Shown here: positions 33,829 through 47,610 of the stretch, one piece after another | Layout of the letters: each line of letters opens with the position of its first letter | How positions within the stretch are numbered: the first letter of the stretch is position 1 | DNA from: Persicaria tinctoria | Lineage: Eukaryota > Streptophyta > Magnoliopsida > Caryophyllales > Polygonaceae | Length of the DNA stretch: 64,000 nucleotides | Reading direction: 5' to 3' | Assembly (NCBI GenBank): GCA_037127255.1 | Contig: JBANSL010000008.1 | Span: 3,372,896-3,436,895, forward strand | Translations under genes and position numbers: made by a program | Notes under the pieces: model-generated | Told to the model about the DNA's origin: nothing | Seen by the model: the letters and a program-made list of their open reading frames with translations, nothing else | Databases searched by the model: none

Positions 33829-33921
33829 ACATTATTACTTCATATTTTTTAAAATATTATAAGATTCGAATGGCTACAATTTGAATCTTATAATATTTTT
33901 AAATATATGGAGTAATAATGT
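33829..33921. repeat. Near-perfect hairpin with 39-bp arms
   Basis: The arm from CATTATTACTTCATATTTTT to TATTATAAGATTC pairs with GAATCTTATAATA to ATGGAGTAATAATG around a loop of about 13-15 bases. It may be a tiny MITE or a source of small RNA. Its flanks show no clear TSD. Confidence 0.7.
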
Positions 33922-34540
33922 TTTTCTCCTTTCATTAAACTTATTTGTTATAAATCTTTTGTAAGTTTTTATTTCTTTTAAAAATGAGTGATGACTGATG
34001 ACCCATTTCAATTCACTCAAAATAAATCTAGTGAAGAAGTAAAATTACTTCACAAATTTGTAAAGTATTTATTTTTTAAGAATTAATTAAACTCAATCCT
34101 CCTAATTAATTAAAAAAAAAAACTCACTTTTGAATTGCAAAAAATATATTATTCTCAATTCCTTTTGCCATTTGCAAATCTTCATGCGAGTGATATACAA
34201 TAAATGATAATTCAATGCTGAAAAGAATGTTGGTTACAAATCAAAATCAACCACTTTAATTCTGATTCAATCACAGCCATATTTTTATATGAAATGATAA
34301 ACAACCATATATCAAGAATATATGTTTCTTCAAAAAAATGCTGATTTTTTTTCAAAAATTCAATTGCTTTCATATGCATAAAAAAAATTCAAAATGTATC
34401 CCACTTTAATTTATTTTCAATACCCCCCAAAAAAATCATCTTATATATACATATAAATATAAATTTTAATTACTCATATTACCTATTTTTACATGACTAT
34501 AAAATTGACTACTTACCCTCTAATAAAAAGTCATCTTGTA
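33922..34540. other. AT-rich upstream region of MIR393
   Basis: No gene. It would contain distal promoter sequence for the microRNA transcript. Confidence 0.45.
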
Positions 34541-34549
34541 TATATAAAG
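34541..34549 (+). promoter_or_regulatory. TATA box of the MIR393 transcript
   Basis: TATATAAAG lies 120 bp upstream of the hairpin and is followed by a CT-rich GCACCTCCTCCCTG stretch suitable for a transcription start near 34575. Plant MIR genes are Pol II units with TATA boxes at this distance. Confidence 0.65.
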
Positions 34550-34660
34550 GGCACCTCCTCCCTGTACTCTTCTTGAGACCACATTCCAATTAAAGAGAGG
34601 GAGATATGAGAAAGAAATGAAGCTTTTTTTTTTATGGCCTAAAGATGATGGCTTTGTACA

Positions 34661-34829
34661 GCAACTGAAAGTATGCATCCAAAGGGATCGCATTGATCCG
34701 ATCCTAATTTTTTTTTTAAAAAAATTCATCCATGTAAAAATACAACAACAAGCTTAATTCATGCCTCACTCTTAGAGGGTACTGAAAATTTTGGATCATG
34801 CCATCTCTTTGGATTCCTCCTTCAGTAGC
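34661..34829 (+). ncRNA. MIR393: miR393 precursor hairpin
   Basis: The 5' arm carries a 22-nt mature miR393 identical, as I know it, to the conserved plant sequence (34678-34699, TCCAAAGGGATCGCATTG then ATCC). The 3' arm carries the star strand (34795-34815, ATCATGCCATCTCTTTGG then ATT), which pairs with the usual two-base offset. The stem continues outward (GCAACTGAA with TTCAGTAGC) and the loop of about 95 bases is normal for this family. miR393 directs AGO1 cleavage of TIR1/AFB auxin-receptor mRNAs and so stabilises Aux/IAA repressors. A donor-like CAG then GTACGC at 34880 suggests the primary transcript may be spliced. Confidence 0.95.
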
Positions 34830-34839
34830 TTCTTCATAT

Positions 34840-36590
34840 GCATCCGACCTTCTCAAGAACAATCGACAATGGATCTTTCAGGTACGCTATCGATCATCCC
34901 TTCTTTGTGTATAGTGATTATAACTAAGGTTTAATTCCAAGCTTTTAGTGATATTAACAAGATCTATATAGGCTGAATTATTTCAATTAGATGAGCAAAT
35001 TAAACTGAGCTGATAAACAAATTAGGGAATGTCAATCAATCTTACATGTATGATAAACAGTTTGTATATATATATGTATACTGTGATCTTAAATAGAAGT
35101 GATCTAATAAGATCAACACATCACGCCAGACGAATCTGTGGAATTATCTTGAAGGTAATTCTGAAGTGAGAGGTGTTTGGTTAGGAAGAGGAACAAGACA
35201 TGACTATTGATGTGTTCTTGTAAAGCCAGGAGACAATTCTACTTCTTACCCACTAAAAGACATTAGCCTCTCTCTTACTACTTAGTACTTACCTTTTGCC
35301 AGCTTGCAATTTGGTTTGTACAACAAATATCATATCATATCTCTCATGTGTTTGTATTTTTACATCTTATGATTCTTATCTTGTCAATGAGTGACCAAAC
35401 AAACCCTATCCCCTAACCCTATGGGAGATGATAAAACCCAAGTTACTGGGTTCGCCTTGTTCAATTGATCTAGACGGTGCCTGTTTAATGGCGACGAAAG
35501 AGGTTGGGGGCCTCCTAATGGTGGTCCAAATGTGTTCAAATCAAAGAGATACAGAGAAGTAGGTGGGGAGGTGAGTACAGTTTTGCCCTCAAATGTGAAG
35601 GTATTTGTGGCCCTAACTGCACCCCTCTTTGGTGTACATTACTGTTTCAAAGCATGTTAGAGTGCCCCCTCTTGTAGAAGGGTAAGTTTTCGCATTTTCC
35701 GTATGGTACCCAATGTTTTTGCATTTTTCATGTAGTAACCCTCGACGTTTGCTATTTTCCACAACACTGAGGCTAGATCATGTGCAAGTAAGCTTTACTC
35801 TGTAATTTGTGACCAAATCTGGAGCGTCTGATTAAGAAGATCAAAAGACTGAGATTAAAAGTAACTTGTATACTACAATGACATTATTTGTAGGTACTAA
35901 GTTATTATTTCATACATTCAAGCAATTATACATATGAATACTTTGTTATCTATGAATAATCACTTAGTACGTACCTACGAATAATTTCACTTATACACAG
36001 TAGGGCCTGCTTACACATGATTTATACTTTTGACATTAACCCTAAACAACAAGACACTTAGTTGTGAAATTAATCCCTTATCATTCATAATAACATATAC
36101 TGTATAATCTTAGTCTTTGCAAAAAAATCCAAGTTCTTATAAAAAGCATTTGAAAGTGCATCTTTCATAGAGAACCAAACAACTCTACACACCTCTTGCT
36201 TACACTTTTTTTTCTTGTGACATAAAAAGATACTCTTTGCCCACCTAATCCCCACATCTCCCTCCTCTTTTCTTCATATCTGATGTTTGCAGGGTGGGGG
36301 AGGATAAATTATAGCCATTGAATTGGCGATATCACAACTTTGGAGGGAAAAAGAGGAGTTGTAGGCCATCTAGTGTTTGATCCTTTGGTGGGTTTCTGTC
36401 TGTATATTGCCTATTTGATCATGGAGTTAGTTGTCTAGTGTTGCATCTGCATAAGGGTACCTTTCTTTCGTAATTTGTCGAAAGACACAAGAGATTCCAA
36501 ACATCCACAAATAAGCATAAATCAAGCTTACATTAAAAAGTTAAATGCCTTTCCTTTGCTTGCAGCTAACCTAACTAGATCGGATCTGAA
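34840..36590. other. Intergenic region between MIR393 and the O-fucosyltransferase gene
   Basis: May include the 3' part of the MIR393 primary transcript and, near 36600-36960, the 3' UTR of the minus-strand gene. No protein gene recognised. Confidence 0.45.
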
Positions 36591-36960
36591 TACATAAAGG
36601 TTTCTAAGACGCAAGAACGAAAGGACGGAAGATTGGAGAGGAAACGCGTTCAAAAAGACGAAAACTCGCTCTAATGTTAGCTCCATTATTGAAACAGAAG
36701 CTGCCTACAAAGAACAAAAAAATAAGAATCTAAGTCAAGTTCTAACTTACATTTCATCTGTGTATGGCACCCAATAAGAATCTATCTCTAGTTCATAAGC
36801 TAACCTATATCTCTCTCTGTGGATTTATCTACAATTTCGGTTATATACACATATGGTTGTATTTGTGTATAGGCAGCTACCTTGGTCTCTCTGTGATCTC
36901 GCCTTGTGTCTTCGGGATGCCTTGTTACTTCTACACTTGGGAAAGAGCCTATTGATGCCT

Positions 36961-39558
36961 TCAATACCGCGACTTCTCACATATGCAACCAGGGAAGGGG
37001 TTCGCGTGAAAGCTCTCCTCAAGGCGAGGGTCAGGACCGACCTGTCTAAGAGAAGGATCACCAATCCTGTTCTTGTGCAAGCTCTTGACTTTGGTTGAGA
37101 ACTGCTCCCAATTGATCTTATTCTCATCCAACTCATCGAAAAGCCTCACAAGCCTCTGCCTGCACGAATCAACAAACACGACATTGTTAAAGCCGGATCA
37201 CAAAAGGACTTGTTCAAATAAGAGATAGATTATAAGGTTCATTCACATTACTTGTCAGGACTAATGGTCTTTAGAAAGCCTTCGAATCTCCTGTGACCGC
37301 GCACTGCCTTGGCCATATGTCCATCATAAGTGTAAGTGAAAACGTCGCTAGCAACAGCAACTGTATAGTCCAAGGCAGCGAGCTTGTTGTGTCGCCCGTT
37401 AAAGGGCATCAACTCCTCTTTGGTAGCCAGTGTAGAGTGGTCATACACATTCACAAACTTGGCCTTAAGAGGCTCCATCGCGCCCTTTCCATAGATCTTC
37501 CCTGAAACTAAGTAAATCTTGGTTGTGTTTGGAAATCCTAATGCCTCAAGGAACAATGCCACCTCCCTTGGAGTCATGGGGCAAGCTCCTTGTAGCCTTC
37601 TTGCTTCGCCGTCTATCTTCTTCTCCTTCCAATGCCTCACTTTCAGCCTCATCTTCAGGAGCTCATCCGCCTCAGGCGCTGTCAGGTTGTGGCTGCATCC
37701 CGTGAATGCGAGCATATCCTTCTCATACCTTCATAGATACATTCATTCATAAGGCTAAGCTTCATATAAGATTCTTGGTAAACACTTAGTCAATTTACCT
37801 ACCTTAAGTGGAGAGCAATGTAAGGGTTCCCATCACTCCTAAGCCTATCAATCAGCTTCTTAGCGAGCGTCTCAGTCTCATTCGTGTGCTTCAAGGCTTC
37901 AAACATGGCGCGACATCTCAGCCTCTGGACTGATCCTGAGAGACCATTGTTGGAAAGACGGGAATCCGAGTGGCTGAACCGAATCACCTTGTGCTTCTTC
38001 AGTAACTTAGCCATTTCCCATTTGTAGTAATTCGCCTGAATTTTGAACCATCATCCTCAGCATCCAACTAAGCTAACACTAACAGATCTAAAAGGGAATG
38101 TTCAGTTTAGTGTTGTTTTAGTACCTTAGACCATGACACTGGGGCCTTGTCTAGCGGCTTGATTGTTCGATACTCTTTCGGTAGAGATTCCACCACACGA
38201 ATGTCGCCTTTCAGTGCTTCGACAAAGTGATCCCAGTTGAAAATGTCCTTAAAATCACTGCATTTTTAAGGCCAACTTCACAGATTAGTGCCAATTGAAA
38301 AGTACTAAAAAAAACACAGAATTGAGAACATTGTAGACCTTGGATCTGTCCAGAAAGAGTTGTGATCCAAAGTAGGCTTAACGAGAGTCGCATTCATCAA
38401 CTTTGCAATCGCAACCATATCACTTATCCCTGATCTCATCTGATTCAGTCCACCATTTGCATTGACTAGTATGTATCCATTCGTCACAGTTCCAGGTTCT
38501 GCAACAAATAAACCGCGTTGAGAACCCCAAAATCGCATACTAGCTAGATGATCTTGTAAGGCATTAATGGAACATTACTTGTTTCCCTCTTGGCTCGATT
38601 CGCACATTTGAAGAAGCTATCACTGTCTGGCTTCCTCCAAATCTCCTGAGTCTGGCACATGGAAGCAAACGACGAAATGGGTCACAAAATTGAAGCAACC
38701 AAGAACAATCAAAGACATCAAATTGAAGCTTCAACTACCTAAAGAGTTATAAAGTTGCAAACTTTGATAGTAAACCTAATCCTATTTTCGACATCAACCG
38801 AAACAATGTGGAATTCGCGCAATCTTGTAAGTATAAGTTAGCTAAAACTGAACTTAGCAACACAAGAAAAGCAAAAAAATGAGTCTTAACTACCGAGAAA
38901 GGCAATTGATTGTTTGTAGAGGTTCAACTATATTACCTACCCAATCCCCAATTTCCCGCCAAAAGGCAATTTCAGAATGCACATTTCAAAGATCTTATTG
39001 TTATCGGACATCAAATTGATTGATCAAATCAATTAAAATGATGGAATTCATCAATTAAAAATTGCATACCAGGATCTTATTGCGAGACAACTGAATCCTA
39101 AGGCGGCGGATATCCTCCATCAAAACCTTCTCCTCGACGAGGGCGCGGCTAGGGTCGTGGGCCCGGATGAGCTTGGCGGTGACGAAGCGGGACCCACCGC
39201 CGGCGACGTCGAGATAACTGTCCTGGAAGCCGCAAAGGACGAGGCTTGTAACGAGCATGAAAGCGAGCGCGCCAAAAATCCAACGGCCGAGATGCTTCCT
39301 GCGCGGAAGCCAGCGCCACCGGTGAACCCCCTGGTGGTCGGAAGTCGACGACGACCGGGAGGCGGAGGCGGAAGAGGAGGAGGGGAGGGAGGCGACGCTG
39401 ATGCTCCCGGAGGAGGAGGAGGAAGGGGAGGTGCAGGGGGCGGCGCCGCCGAGGAGGTCATGATCGGGGGCGGAGGGGTCGGATTCGGCGATGATTTCGT
39501 ACGAGTAATCGAGAGGGCGTCGTCTGGCGAGGGAGATTGAAGGGTGCGGGGCGCTCAT
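36961..39558 (-). CDS. Plant GDP-fucose protein O-fucosyltransferase family protein (GT106-like)
   Basis: Golgi type II membrane glycosyltransferase. Seven exons on the minus strand: 39558-39070, 38651-38579, 38498-38339, 38257-38125, 38035-37803, 37728-37252, 37159-36961. All are GT-AG, frame kept, 587 aa. After a Ser-rich cytoplasmic tail and a basic patch ([10 protein letters not shown]) comes one membrane anchor at about 93-111 ([18 protein letters not shown]). The nucleotide-sugar fold starts with [10 protein letters not shown] at 200-209, followed by [30 protein letters not shown] with the conserved His-Leu-Arg (361-363), and [19 protein letters not shown]. The family includes RG-I rhamnosyltransferases and mannan-synthesis-related proteins, so the sugar and acceptor cannot be assigned. 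The Met at 39558 gives the full tail and anchor. Plus-strand open frames in GC-rich exon 1 are shadows. Confidence 0.94.
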
Positions 39559-40213
<655 letters not shown>

Positions 40214-40408
40214 TTTCTAATTATTCGGCATTTCTTTTTAACATCACGATTAGTCTTTTTGTGATTGGTCAGTATATCGAATCGCTTATTCATGTTTCAT
40301 AAGAAAAAGAGGAAATTGATTTTTTGCACAATTATAACAACGATCTCATCTTAAAGAGATGGTATCAACTTTTAATTTTATTATAGAGAATTGAAAGAAA
40401 GAAAAATA

Positions 40409-40645
40409 CTCCCTCCGTTTCCTTTTAATTGACTTTTTACTATTCATGCACGTTTTTTAAGGTGTGAAAAACTATATGAAATAATAATTTTTTTAAATAT
40501 TTTTTTCGACAATCTCATACTTATTGATGATAAGTATAATATTATTAAAAAAATATTTTTAAAATATTAATATTTAATATAGTTTTTATCGTTATAAAAC
40601 TACGTGCATGACTTGAAAAAGTCATTTAAAAGGAAACGGAGGGAG
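40409..40645. mobile_element. Stowaway-like MITE, family B, inverted copy
   Basis: CTCCCTCCGTTTCCTTTTAA to TTAAAAGGAAACGGAGGGAG, 237 bp, TA on both sides (40407-40408 and 40646-40647). It matches the 12490 element when reverse complemented, including the CATGCACGTTTTTTAAGG segment. Confidence 0.9.
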
Positions 40646-40649
40646 TAAT

Positions 40650-41290
40650 ATATATGTACTAAAAGGCTGGGAATGATACGATCCTTCGATATTTAGATTA
40701 AATATTGTATAATTTATTCGATTTTTCTATAGGATAACTACACTAATTTGGAAATGTTTTTAAATTTTAATTAGTTTAGTTTTTTTTAATTAGATTCCTA
40801 GTACTTCTTGCCTGGAGAATCTTTCCTAATTTAGGGTATTATCCCTTAGGAGTTAGAACCATAATTTATTTAAGAGTTAGAGACTGAAATTACAAACAAG
40901 AAAGTCTTAATCTTTTAATTTAAAGGAAAGATTTAATATAATTTGTAATCTTATTCTAAATTGTAAAGCAATTGGTTACTTGGTAGCCTGGTGACGGTGG
41001 CGACTGGCGAGTGTAACCTATTTTCATTTTAATTTCCAGCATTTGATGCTATTTTTATATTCGAGATTCTCTATTTAATAAGATGGACGAAGACGTCAAG
41101 TAATCGTCGTTTGCTTGGGGTTAGGGCTGCCTACAATACAAATTTCTCTTAGAATCTAATTTCATTTTATTTTTTTTATTAATCAAAGGGGTCATATTAT
41201 TAAAGTACGATTTCATACAGTAAATATCCTAATTGATCCATATGATATACATATTATACCTATCTTAGATACACGATAAACTGATAGATT
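40650..41290. other. Intergenic AT-rich DNA
   Basis: No gene recognised. Confidence 0.5.
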
Positions 41291-41650
41291 ACATAGGTTT
41301 CATATTGTATAGTGGGCTAAAAGCCCGTTAAGGCCCAATACCTGTGTAACCTATATATAACAAACCCTCAAGGAGGATTTTACATCAAATCTATCATTCT
41401 ACCTGGTATCACAGCCGTTTCTTCCTCACGGAACCCTAATTTGATCCTCCCGTCTCCCCCATCTCCTACCGTCATCCCCCCGCCTCATTCCCCACTGTCG
41501 CCAGATCTGCGCGCCTTGAGTCGAACAAAAGCTCCTGTTGATTTTCGATCAGCGACGTGCTTCCGTATATATATTCCCTTAATCGAAGGGAAATTAAGTG
41601 TGATTAATCTTTTCAAGATGTGTGTAGAGACTAGAAAGCGATAAACATAT
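41291..41650 (+). mobile_element. Copia LTR end with primer-binding site and leader
   Basis: CCTATATATAACAAACCC (TATA-like) is followed by TGGTATCACAGCCG at about 41404, one base off the initiator tRNA-Met primer-binding site TGGTATCAGAGC, and then by a CT-rich leader. This order fits an LTR-leader junction of a Copia element. No gag-pol follows, so only a fragment remains. Confidence 0.5.
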
Positions 41651-44600
41651 AATGAGTTCCAATCTTCCGTCTCCGACTTCATCCTACTCTCAATTTTTTT
41701 ATTTATTTTTAAATCTATTACCTTATTTTATTTTAATTTAACTATTTCTTCTTAATTAAAACTTGTAAAGTTGTTTTCCTAGTGGTATTGAAGAACTGTT
41801 GTTCAAGGATTTAAGCTAATTATTGGAAGTGTTTTTGTTTTAAAAAAAAAAAACTTGTAAAGAAAGAACTAAAGATGTCTAGAGAATAGAAAAGTGAGAG
41901 GGTTAATTGAGAACATAAATATATCTAGCTTTTTAAAACTTTTGAGTTTTAATTTTAATATTATATGATTTTAAATAAGATAAATATAAGATTTAGTTTG
42001 ATTTGGTTTTGAAATCAGATTTTCTACCCTACACTTCTCATAACTTTTCTTTTTATATATTTACAAATATATTTATTTTCTACTTCCTCGTAGCTAATGT
42101 GTTTCAACTATCCTAACCGCTCGAATTACCAAACACCTTATAATTTAGCTTATGGACAATTTAATTTAACATATATCTAACATACATAATACACGGGCTT
42201 CAGCTACCCTATCTTTTATGTAATTATAAATAAATAAATAAAAGTCATGCCATAAATTTTAGCTATCGTATGTGTTACCAAACTGACTTCAAAGACATGT
42301 TCAATGATTTATAGGTTCTTGTTTGAGCACCCCTGACCTGGTGACTGGTGACTGGTGTGGTGTGGTAGGCAGAAAGTGAAGTGGAAGCTTGGTGGATTGA
42401 GAGAATCAACTAAAATTAAGACTTGGTCTCTTTCCCTTCGTCTACTTTTACTTTTTCTTTTTTGGACATTAGTGAAAAACTGAGATTTCTTCATAATGAA
42501 ATACAAATACCAGTCTTTAGATTATTGCGTTGAAATTGAAATCTCTATGTCTATAGGGTTATTCTTGAATAGATAAATAAAGAGCGGTCATTCCGGGGTT
42601 CGAACCGAGGACCGGTCTATGGATACTACCCACAAGTCCTTTTCGGTGAATCATTCCAGAATGGTTTCTCATTACACTAGGATTGCATTTCTCATACGCT
42701 AAGTGGTTGGTTGCTTGATGTGATTTTCTCATCTGTAAAAATGATAGATAAAAACCTTATTACATGATTGTTTGTCGGTTCGTTCGTCTGCCGCTATTTC
42801 AGACTAAGGTTATATTTTTGTTTTGTTTTGCTCTTGTTTTCTTTTGGCTTTTGTGATTGTTTGCACGACGGTTTGCTCATCTACCATTATTTCAGCCTCT
42901 CAATTTATCAAATGGTATGTCGTCTGGTGTTAATAAAATATTCAAAAAGACCATTTGAAATTTCCTTGGCACCTTCGATCTTCACACCTTTTACTTCACA
43001 TACGTACATAAACCAACCTTGGAATTATAAGTCAATGGCTTAATTGAGTTGATTCCATTGCACCCAAATTCATTAGTCTTATGACTTTATTATATGTAGC
43101 ACTCACCATCCAATTTTTAAACTCTGATTAGTCTCTTTCGAGCATCTCCCACAGGCCTAATTTGTCATCAAGTAACTCGTAGACTCACAACAAACAACAC
43201 AAAAATGAACAATTGCACAATTGAAATCCTATAGAGTGACTTCATATCATCATATGTGGAGTTAAACCTATATCCTATTATTAGAATTGGATGAAACTTA
43301 CAAGAGAAAAACAAAAACATGAATAAATTCTAGCCCGGTCGATTTTCTCGACTCCATGGCAGAGTTAAAACACAACTCTAGTGTAGCTCGCTTCCACATC
43401 TCATCGACAACATGAGCATCAACATGATATAGGGTTGTTACTTGTTATTCAACTTATTCATATCCATCACATTTTAACCCGAGTTTAAAATTATGGTCAT
43501 ACTAGACTTGTTTAGAAAATGAACGAGTCCCAAGTTTTTTCCGAATATTATGCAAACCTACTTGCTTTTCACATCGTAAATTAAAGATTTTGTAAATTCC
43601 ACAAAATTCAAGGTTGAATCGAGTCAAGTCGAACCGAACTTTAAATCCGCATTTTTAAAAATGTGTTCATACTCTTTTTTTTTTTTTTTTTTTAATAAAC
43701 GTGATCGAACCGAATTTTTTTAACCCGATATGAATGGGCAATCCCAGATTGTGCAGGGCTCGCCTCTCCTTCTACCAATAAAAAAATACATAAGTGATTA
43801 GGCTCTGGCCCATTACATGATATGGGTTCTAGCCCATTAAAGGATATGGGCTCAAAATGTTATGGGCTGCTGTCAGTTAGGTATTTTATATTGTGAATAG
43901 CTGGGCTACAAATTGGCCCATTTGAGAAGGGTCTAAGCAACTCCAACAAATGGGCCTGACAAGCCCACAAGACCTTTAATTGAGGAGATTTAGTTAGTAA
44001 AAATGTATTTTCATTCTAAAAGTAAGCTACATCAAAATACCTTTTTCTTTCTTGAAACCAACATCACACCTCACACCAAATAGATTTTAAAGTTTTTTTT
44101 TTATCAAACAACAAATCATTAAATCATTGTTATTTGAGAGGTATAAAAACCTGGTGTTGGATCACACATATTTGGAAGGAGAATCTGAGAGTTAGAATAA
44201 GGTTAGTGGGATAGGTGGGAGGAAGGTGGTCATGGAGCAAGTTCATACCCTTTTTATTTGTCATCAAATGGTAATATGCAAACAAAAAAAAATGAAAAAG
44301 GTGGTACCTACTTAGGTGATTGATGGGAATTGGAATTATATAAAGGTTTAATATGCCCAACTACAACCTGACATAACCTATGTTTTGGCCTCTTTTGCAC
44401 TAAAACTAGTCACACTATCTATCTATCCAAACAAAGTGACCAATCTACACACAATAGAAGGGGACCAATAGCATCTTTTACAGGAAGTAATGTTAGTCAA
44501 GATGAGAATAAAAGTGTCACTATTTTTTGACACATTATGCCTTCAAATCTAGCCTATTTACTAAACTAGCTTATAGGTGGATACTTAAGATTATCTCTTA

Positions 44601-45530
44601 CCACCTTGCTGAGGTGGATACTTCAAATTATCTCTTACCACATTGTTGATGTTCAAATGTGTAATAATATGCATTTTTATATCAATTTTGTGTTCCGTTT
44701 GTTAAATTCCGGTGGGTTGTATGACATGAATGGGTCACAGTCACACGTCCAAGCACATGATGCGTTAATCGATCACACAAGATCAGTGTTGTTTCATCTT
44801 AAAATCAATTACATTATGATGAATAATCCACTGGTCAGCTTATATATAAGGTTTGAATTCTTTATATTATCAACGTGGGATGTATCACTTCACATTTATT
44901 TGGAGAGTTCAAATGTGAATATATAGGCAGAAGATTGTATATATTACAAATAATGTGTGCAAATATATGTGTGTGTGTTTATTTTACACACTATATAAAT
45001 ATGTATACTTAAACACTCAACAGTTGAAGTATACGGTTTCAAATGGAATATTATTATATCTATGTGTTCGGATTATTAATAAACATTTTTGTAGCTTATT
45101 TAATTTGCAAATCAATCATCAATAGTGTATAAGAAGGAAACCCAACTAAGAAACAAGATAAGATGCCTTGTCATTGGTAGGTTACGTATTGAAGCATGGT
45201 TACTTAAATAACAAATTAACTTAACAAAAACAAAAATCATAAAAAAAAGGTTATTAAGTTTTCTATTTTAACAATTTAATTATACATATATACACAATTA
45301 AATGAGGCCAACGGCTCTTATCCACCCATGTTCATAGGTCCAATGCAGCTACGTACGCCTTGTTTTAATTAACCAATTATCGACCTTGTCTTTGAACACA
45401 AGTTTTAACAAAAAAGTTGTCCATATATTATACTATTAATATTGATCATTACGCTAATAATTCACATCCATAAAAATTTATTTTATGCAGGGAATCTTAA
45501 TTACCAATAAAATTTAAAGGGTTTACTATA
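41651..45530. other. Gene-poor AT-rich region
   Basis: No protein or RNA gene recognised. It contains GGGGTTCGAACC at 42597 (B-box-like), a possible eroded hAT-type MITE at 43430-43760 (repeated GAACGAG and AACCGAA words as in the 21980 element), and a short tandem duplication near 44575-44645. Confidence 0.4.
44573..44645. repeat. Two-copy tandem repeat
   Basis: GGTGGATACTT with TTATCTCTTACCAC and ATTGTTGA-type ends occurs twice in a row with a period of about 42 bp. Confidence 0.6.
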
Positions 45531-45534
45531 CGCA

Positions 45535-45765
45535 CGATTAATTTCTCGTCAAATGCATGATTAATCATTGACTTCTGGTGTCGATAAATGTTTTTGCCTA
45601 AAATAGCTTAACAATATCAAATTCTTGTGTTGGCGGAAATTGATAGATATTTTTCAAACACGGAAGGAAAGCCCATGTCAACCAGCTATTTTTAAGCAAA
45701 AAGACTTGTTGACGCCGAAATTCGGTGAATTAATCATACGTTTGACGAGAAGTTGTTCACATATA
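45535..45765. mobile_element. MITE-like inverted repeat element
   Basis: ATTTCTCGTCAAATGCATGA and TGTTTTTGCCTAAAATAGCT on the left pair with AGCTATTTTTAAGCAAAAAG and TCATACGTTTGACGAGAAG on the right. Arms of about 85 bp surround a loop of about 60 bp. TSD unclear. Confidence 0.6.
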
Positions 45766-46508
45766 TAACAAACCGTGATTAAAATCCACAATGTATTTAT
45801 TAAAATTTCTTGGAATGGCTAGTAAATTAATCAAGTACAACTATAATGTTGTAGATAAAAAAAAATTAAGTTATATATATATATCAAGTTTTTATACTAA
45901 ATGTGTGAGTTTCTATAAGACTATTATAAACAATGTTATGTCGTTCGTTTTATGATCGATGGGGTTAATTTTATATTCAGTAATGTCTCTTTTAATATGA
46001 ATTATATTGCAATTCTATTTTTAATTGTATGATGATATATTAATAATAAGATTTATTTCAAAGAATTAATAAGAAACTTGATTAGTATTTTCCTTAGGTT
46101 GGTGCTTAATTGGTAGGGATGGGGAGAAGCATAAAGTAGGGGTAACTTGGCATTTGTTTATATACCATTTGTCATCAATCAATTTAATAAAATTGATATT
46201 CATATTATTATGATTGTTCCTACTTTGGTCAGAAGAAAAAATGATATTTAATGACCAAATACACTCCAAGAAGCAAATTAATTACTAGATGCTTCCTACA
46301 GTTTATAAAATTTTAAACAAGAAAAGCAGTTGAGAATTTGCAGGCCTAAATTGAACATATATTTTGGCATCTTATTATCTGGTATATCAATCAATTGCAT
46401 TCCATGTGACCTTCCAAATATTTCTACAATTAAAAACTGAGCATAATTACATTAATACAATATAACGTAGTTTCCTTTATTAGCTTATTTATCATTTTAA
46501 CCTGCTTC

Positions 46509-46850
46509 CAGTCCGGATCCCTCTGGTCTGCTTTAGTGCTTGCTACGATGTATCACAAAATTATTTTGAATATAAATAAATATTGAAAAAATATTTTTAG
46601 ATTTTATACCTTTATATTGATATGCTAATAAAAAGTTTATGATGAAAATTCATGTTTTACGGAATAATAAAAATTAAGGTCGATATCTTGCAAAACACGA
46701 ATTTTCATAATAAAAATTTACAAACATATATATCAATATAAAAGTACAGAATCTAAAAATACTTTTTTAATATTTATTTATACCCAAAATAATTTTGCAA
46801 TATACTAGAGGGACCACCAAAATGGACAAGAGGATCCGGACCGCCTGATC
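46509..46850. mobile_element. Long fold-back MITE
   Basis: CAGTCCGGATCCCTCTGGTC on the left mirrors GAGGATCCGGACCGC on the right. Inner segments AAATTATTTTGAATATAAAT and TTTATACCCAAAATAATTTTG also pair, making the whole 340 bp a fold-back around position 46670. TSD not clear. Confidence 0.65.
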
Positions 46851-47600
46851 CTAGCTACTACCCTACCCTAAAACTAGTTTATTACTGTATTAGATTAAGT
46901 TTGTATCAATATAGTGTGTCATCATGTGTACATGTAAATATGTTAACAAAATATTTTAAAATTATATTTATTATCTAAAAAAACTATAAAAAAAAATAAC
47001 AAATCTGAATTACAATGTGAAAATTAAACTAATAGCGATTAAAGTCTACAAGAAATATAAAATAAAAATTAATCTAGATATAAATAATTCATTCTACAAA
47101 AATATAATATAGATTTAAATAAAATAAAAATTCTTAGAGAATTAATTTTGATATAAATAATGATTTCACGAACCAGAAAGGAAAAGGGAAAAAACCCGCT
47201 CCTTAAAATAGTTTAGATATAAATAAAACAACAGTTATTAAATATTGATCTATTAATATTTTTGAAAAGTATGATTATGAATAGTTTTTATTTATATTTT
47301 TATCAATTAACTAAAATATATATATAAATAGATTATGGCGTATGATAACTTTCTATAAGTTATGATAATATATTATTTTAATGATTTTTTTAAGAAATAT
47401 TTTTTTTTCTAAAATAAACCACAAGATATCGTATAGAACGTTATGTATCAATTTTAATACATGTATATGGATGAAAATTCATGTAAATTGTAATGAACTA
47501 CATAGCCTTGAATCATATACAAATCAATTATATATATTTATATGATGCTAGCTTCATGTTAAAACTAATTAGCAATTAAATCATTTAGTTAAATTTCTAT
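46851..47600. other. AT-rich intergenic DNA
   Basis: No gene or defined repeat recognised. Confidence 0.5.
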
Positions 47601-47610
47601 ACTCCCTCCT

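Noticed and set aside
39157..39540. 127-codon plus-strand frame, Gly-rich
   Set aside because: Shadow of GC-rich exon 1 of the O-fucosyltransferase gene. The minus frame has the membrane anchor and splices into the conserved domain.
42580..42660. Possible tRNA because of GGGGTTCGAACC
   Set aside because: The T-arm stem does not pair (CGGGG against CGAGG) and no D or acceptor arm can be drawn.
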